DNA of 9,759 nucleotides, from the NCBI GenBank assembly GCA_947474415.1, contig CANJKD010000036.1, positions 1 through 9,759 of the forward strand, in the 5' to 3' direction. This stretch comes from Burkholderiales bacterium (lineage in GTDB: Bacteria; Pseudomonadota; Gammaproteobacteria; Burkholderiales; Burkholderiaceae_C). Below, in pieces: positions 7,355-9,759 of the stretch; position 1 is the stretch's first letter, and every line of letters begins with the position of its first letter. The notes beneath the pieces were generated by a model. The model was not told where the DNA came from. It searched no databases and saw only the letters and a program-made list of their open reading frames with translations. The position numbers and the translations under genes were made by a program.

Positions 7355-7936
7355 ATGGCCGGCACGCTGCTCAGCCTCAACGTTGCGCTCGCCCAGCCGC
7401 GCCAGATCGACGGCCGCGAGGTCATGACCGGCATCGGCAAGTGCGGCGTCGCCGGCCCGGTCGAGGTGAAGCCGCTCGGCCTGGCCGGCGACGAACAGGC
7501 CGACCTGTCGGTCCATGGGGGCTTGAGCAAAGCGGTCTACGCTTACCCGAGCGAGCACTACCCTTTCTGGCAGACCGTGCGCGCGCAGGCGAGTGTGGCG
7601 GCCTGGGGCGACACGCTGGTGCCGGGCGCGCTGGGCGAAAACCTGACGCTCGCCGGCCTGCTTGAAAACCAGGTCTGGATCGGCGACGTGCTGCGCTTCG
7701 CCGATTGCGAACTCGCCGTCAGCGAGCCGCGTTTCCCGTGTTTCAAGCTGAATGCGGCGCTCGGTTTCAAGCACGCCGCCAAGCTGATGGGCGCGAATGG
7801 CTGGTGCGGCTTCTACCTGGCGGTGCGCGTTCCGGGCCGGCTGCGCGGCGGCGAGGCCTTCGAACTGGTGCCAGGGCCGCGCGAGGTCGGCATTCCGGAA
7901 CTGTTCCGCGCCCGCATGGCCAACCAGCGCCGCTGA
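7355..7936 (+). CDS. MOSC domain-containing protein (YiiM-like)
   Basis: The 193-residue protein is a stand-alone MOSC domain of the YiiM type. Recognisable features are VMTGIGKCGVAGPVEV (23-38), DEQADLSVHGG (46-56), KAVYAYPSEHYPFW (59-72), GENLTLAGLLEN (94-105) and the conserved cysteine C129 in PRFPCFKL. MOSC domains bind the molybdenum cofactor or transfer sulfur, and YiiM-type proteins act in reduction of N-hydroxylated compounds, with the cysteine as Mo ligand. The ATG at 7355 gives the usual start of the fold (TLLSLNV). No signal peptide is present, so it is cytosolic. It lies 17 bases after the TupA-like gene in the same direction; both belong to molybdenum- or tungsten-related families, which supports a shared operon, though no physical partner is known. 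Confidence 0.92.
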   Translation: MAGTLLSLNVALAQPRQIDGREVMTGIGKCGVAGPVEVKPLGLAGDEQADLSVHGGLSKAVYAYPSEHYPFWQTVRAQASVAAWGDTLVPGALGENLTLAGLLENQVWIGDVLRFADCELAVSEPRFPCFKLNAALGFKHAAKLMGANGWCGFYLAVRVPGRLRGGEAFELVPGPREVGIPELFRARMANQRR

Positions 7937-7938
7937 GG

Positions 7939-8220
7939 GTGGCCGGCGTGGCGGCCGACCAGGCGACCAGGGAAAAGGGCATCCTGTGCTGCTGCAACGT
8001 GCACGGCGTGAGCCAGGTCGACGACGTGATGACGGTGCGCGTGCCGGCCGACGAGTCGAGCGACCACAGCGTGGTGCGGGGCGACCCGCTGTCGCCGATT
8101 GCCAAGGCACGGTACGGCAATGCCAACGCGCACATGAAAATATTCGAGGCCGACAAGCCGATGCTGGCCAACCCGGACCAGATCTACCCTGGCCAGTTGC
8201 TGCGCAATCTCCCGGCCTGA
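7939..8220 (+). pseudogene. Truncated Kbp/YgaU-like BON-LysM protein
   Basis: The 93-codon frame beginning at GTG 7939, two bases after the MOSC stop, matches the C-terminal part of Kbp (YgaU), a small potassium-binding protein with a BON domain followed by LysM. It starts inside the BON domain (VAADQATREKGILCCCNVHG, then VSQVDD) and runs through a full-length LysM segment: GDPLSPIAKARYGNANAH, then KIFEADKPMLANPDQIYPGQ. About 55-60 N-terminal residues are missing, and there is no ribosome binding site at the join. Within LysM the usual GDTLSKIA has become GDPLSPIA, with two prolines that would disturb the fold. A deletion seems to have fused the end of the MOSC gene to the middle of kbp. Translation of the fragment is possible, but a functional product is unlikely. 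Confidence 0.75.
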
Positions 8221-8248
8221 ACTGACACCCCCGCGCTGCGTTCCCTTC

Positions 8249-8313
8249 CCCATGGGCCGCGTGGCCATGGGAGCCCTCAGCCGTCTTGCGGCAGCCCGAC
8301 TCCGGCTGAGGGC
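8249..8313. terminator. Two strong hairpins between convergent genes
   Basis: CCCATGG (8249-8255) pairs with CCATGGG (8265-8271), and inside it CC and GG add two pairs after a one-base bulge. Immediately after, GCCCTCAGCCG (8273-8283) and CGGCTGAGGGC (8303-8313) form a perfect 11-base stem with a 19-base loop. They occupy the gap between the Kbp remnant and the convergent oxidoreductase stop. There is no T run on either strand, so they may be a structured end or a Rho-assisted terminator. Confidence 0.45.
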
Positions 8314-8321
8314 CGCGGCTG

Positions 8322-9425
8322 TCAAGCCGGTGTGGCCCCCAGTGCCGGGTAGTCGATGTAACCCTCGGCGCCGCCGCCGTACAGCGTCTTCGGGTTCAGC
8401 GCCGCCAGCGGTGCGTCTTCTTGCAGGCGGCGCACCAGGTCGGGGTTCGAGATGAAGGGCTTGCCGAACGCCACCAGATCGGCCTCGCCAGAGGCCACGA
8501 CATCGAGCGCCATCTGCCGCGTGTAGCCGTTGTTGACCATCCACCCGCCGTGTCCGTTGCGGTGCTTGAAGCGGCTGCGCAATGCGGCGTAGTCGAACGG
8601 GGCCACGTCGCGTGCGCCGCCGGTCGCGCCTTCCACCACGTGCACGAAGGCCAGCTTCAGCGGCGCCAGCTGTTCGACGACGTGGTTGTAGAGGCCTTGC
8701 GCATCGCTGTCTTGTTGCGCGTCGTTGGCGGGCGTGACCGGCGACAGGCGCAGGCCCATGCGGCCGGCGCCGATCTCGGCCGCGATGGCGTTCATCACCT
8801 CCAGCAGCAGCCGCGCGCGGTTCTCCTTCGGGCCGCCGTAGGCATCGGTGCGGTCGTTGATGCTGTCGCGCAGGAACTGCTCCAGCAGATAGCCGTTGGC
8901 GCCGTGCACTTCCACGCCGTCGAAGCCGGCATCGATCGCGCAGCGCGCGGCGTGGCGGTAGTCGGCGACGACGCGCGGCATCTCGTCAAGGCGCAGCGCG
9001 CGCGGCGCCGACACATCCTCGAAGCCGGCGGCGGTGAAGGTCTTGCCGGCCGCGCGGCGCGCCGTGCTCGACACCGGTGGCTGGCCGTTCGGCAGAAGCG
9101 ACACATGCGAGATGCGGCCCACATGCCACAGTTGAATCACGATCTTGCCGCCCGCCGCATGCACCGCGTCGGTGACGCGACGCCAGCCCGCCACCTGAGC
9201 TGGGCTGTAGATGCCCGGCGTGTCGAGGTAGCCCTGGCCTTCGGGCGAAATCTGCGTCGCCTCGGTGATGATCAGGCCGGCGCTGGCGCGCTGCGTGTAG
9301 TAGGTGGCCATCATCTGGGTGGGCACCTGGCCCGGGCCGGCGCGGTCACGTGTCAGCGGGGCCATCACGATGCGGCTGGCAGTGGTGATGTCGCCGAAGC
9401 GGCAGGCGTCGAATAAGGTGGTCAT
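8322..9425 (-). CDS. Old Yellow Enzyme family NADH:flavin oxidoreductase (alkene reductase)
   Basis: The 367-residue protein has the usual length and order of bacterial OYE enzymes, FMN-dependent TIM barrels that use NAD(P)H to reduce activated C=C bonds or nitro compounds. Visible signatures are MAPLTR (21-26), IVIQLWHVGRISH (95-107), and the substrate-anchoring H174 and N177 in EVHGANGYLLEQFL, with Y179 at the place of the proton-donor tyrosine. RTDAYGG (192-198), GLRLSP (224-229) and FGKPFISNPDL (320-330), which holds the FMN phosphate, follow. The His-Asn pair follows yeast OYE1 rather than the His-His pair of NemA. The start at 9425 gives MTTLFDACRFGDI, normal for the family; the frame stays open further upstream without similarity. 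There is no signal peptide, so it is cytosolic. The physiological substrate is unknown. It is divergent from rlmJ and no linked regulator gene is adjacent. Confidence 0.93.
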   Translation of the reverse strand: MTTLFDACRFGDITTASRIVMAPLTRDRAGPGQVPTQMMATYYTQRASAGLIITEATQISPEGQGYLDTPGIYSPAQVAGWRRVTDAVHAAGGKIVIQLWHVGRISHVSLLPNGQPPVSSTARRAAGKTFTAAGFEDVSAPRALRLDEMPRVVADYRHAARCAIDAGFDGVEVHGANGYLLEQFLRDSINDRTDAYGGPKENRARLLLEVMNAIAAEIGAGRMGLRLSPVTPANDAQQDSDAQGLYNHVVEQLAPLKLAFVHVVEGATGGARDVAPFDYAALRSRFKHRNGHGGWMVNNGYTRQMALDVVASGEADLVAFGKPFISNPDLVRRLQEDAPLAALNPKTLYGGGAEGYIDYPALGATPA

Positions 9426-9563
9426 GGGATCGAATTGCAGTGAAGTGTGGCGGCATCGTACGGCGGGCCGGAACAACACCGCGGCGTGCAGACCTCGCGG
9501 AAAGCGGCTATGCGCGGATGTGCGCGGCCCCGCGCGCTGGCGCGCCACCCCGCGCGGCGGCGC

Positions 9564-9569
9564 TACAGT
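9564..9569 (+). promoter_or_regulatory. Candidate -10 element (TACAGT) for rlmJ
   Basis: TACAGT matches the sigma-70 -10 consensus at four of six positions and lies 28 bases before the rlmJ start, which would give a leader of about 20 bases. No -35 element is clear. The call rests on position and a short match. Confidence 0.25.
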
Positions 9570-9597
9570 TCATGGCCTGACTCTGCGGACCGCACCC

Positions 9598-9759
9598 ATG
9601 CTCGCCTACCGACACGCCTTCCACGCGGGCAACCACGCCGACGTCCTGAAGCACACCACGCTGGCGCTGGTGCTGCGCTACATGAACCAGAAGGACAAGC
9701 CCTATCGCCTGATCGACACCCATGCCGGCGCGGGTGGCTATTCGCTCGAAGGCCGCTTC
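9598..9759 (+). CDS. rlmJ: 23S rRNA (adenine2030-N6)-methyltransferase RlmJ, 5' part
   Basis: The window holds the first 54 codons. The start MLAYRHAFHAGNHADVLKHT is nearly the same as the N-terminus of E. coli RlmJ, which methylates A2030 of 23S rRNA using S-adenosylmethionine. DTHAGAGGY (40-48) is the characteristic SAM-binding segment. The protein should be about 280 residues, so most of it lies to the right of the window. The ATG at 9598 is the family start; no strong Shine-Dalgarno is visible. It is transcribed away from the oxidoreductase gene, across a 172-base gap. Confidence 0.95.
   Translation, partial: MLAYRHAFHAGNHADVLKHTTLALVLRYMNQKDKPYRLIDTHAGAGGYSLEGRF

Noticed and set aside
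8421..9416. Long plus-strand open frame opposite the oxidoreductase gene
   Set aside because: It is antisense to a clear OYE gene with all family motifs; long open antisense frames are common in GC-rich coding DNA, and its translation shows no recognisable domain.
9426..9548. An upstream start for the OYE protein giving 408 residues
   Set aside because: The extra 41 residues are Arg-rich and unlike the family, while the ATG at 9425 gives a standard N-terminus and length.

Overview
The window is GC-rich chromosomal DNA. Gene families, codon bias and order suggest a betaproteobacterium of the order Burkholderiales; this rests on protein resemblance and composition, since there is no rRNA or other marker to fix it. 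There are no tRNA or rRNA genes, no CRISPR array and no recognisable insertion sequence.

Layout, left to right. Positions 1-470 hold no gene I can identify, but end in a long inverted repeat and a -10-like hexamer in front of a TetR-family regulator (471-1115, +). It faces a metallophosphoesterase (1153-1923, -). After a gap of about 290 bases comes a YecA/UPF0149-type protein with a C-terminal SEC-C zinc motif (2218-2988, -). Next is a LysR-type regulator broken by deletions and frameshifts (3029-3742, -). Divergent from it is an ORF (3863-4390, +) that looks like two small Burkholderiales hypothetical genes joined in frame. It meets the decayed 3' end of pckG, the GTP-dependent phosphoenolpyruvate carboxykinase (about 4465-6167, -). 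To the right of pckG lie a TupA-like periplasmic binding protein (6513-7337, +), a MOSC-domain protein (7355-7936, +) and a truncated Kbp/YgaU-like BON-LysM remnant (7939-8220, +). An Old Yellow Enzyme family oxidoreductase (8322-9425, -) faces them. The window ends in the first 54 codons of rlmJ (9598 onward, +).

The outstanding feature is gene decay. pckG has at least four independent reading-frame lesions and a lost C-terminus. Two lesions look like replication slippage: four copies of a 7-base unit where two would restore the frame, and two copies of a 4-base unit where three would. The LysR gene and the Kbp-like gene are also remnants. The TetR, phosphoesterase, YecA, TupA-like, MOSC, OYE and rlmJ frames are clean, which argues against general sequencing error. 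The organism appears to have lost this PckG route from oxaloacetate to phosphoenolpyruvate, unless another copy or enzyme exists outside the window.

The TupA-like and MOSC genes are close, co-oriented and both belong to families tied to molybdenum or tungsten biology, so they may form a small operon. The binding protein has no transporter partners here and lacks some ligand-site residues typical of TupA. I see no previously undescribed multi-gene system.
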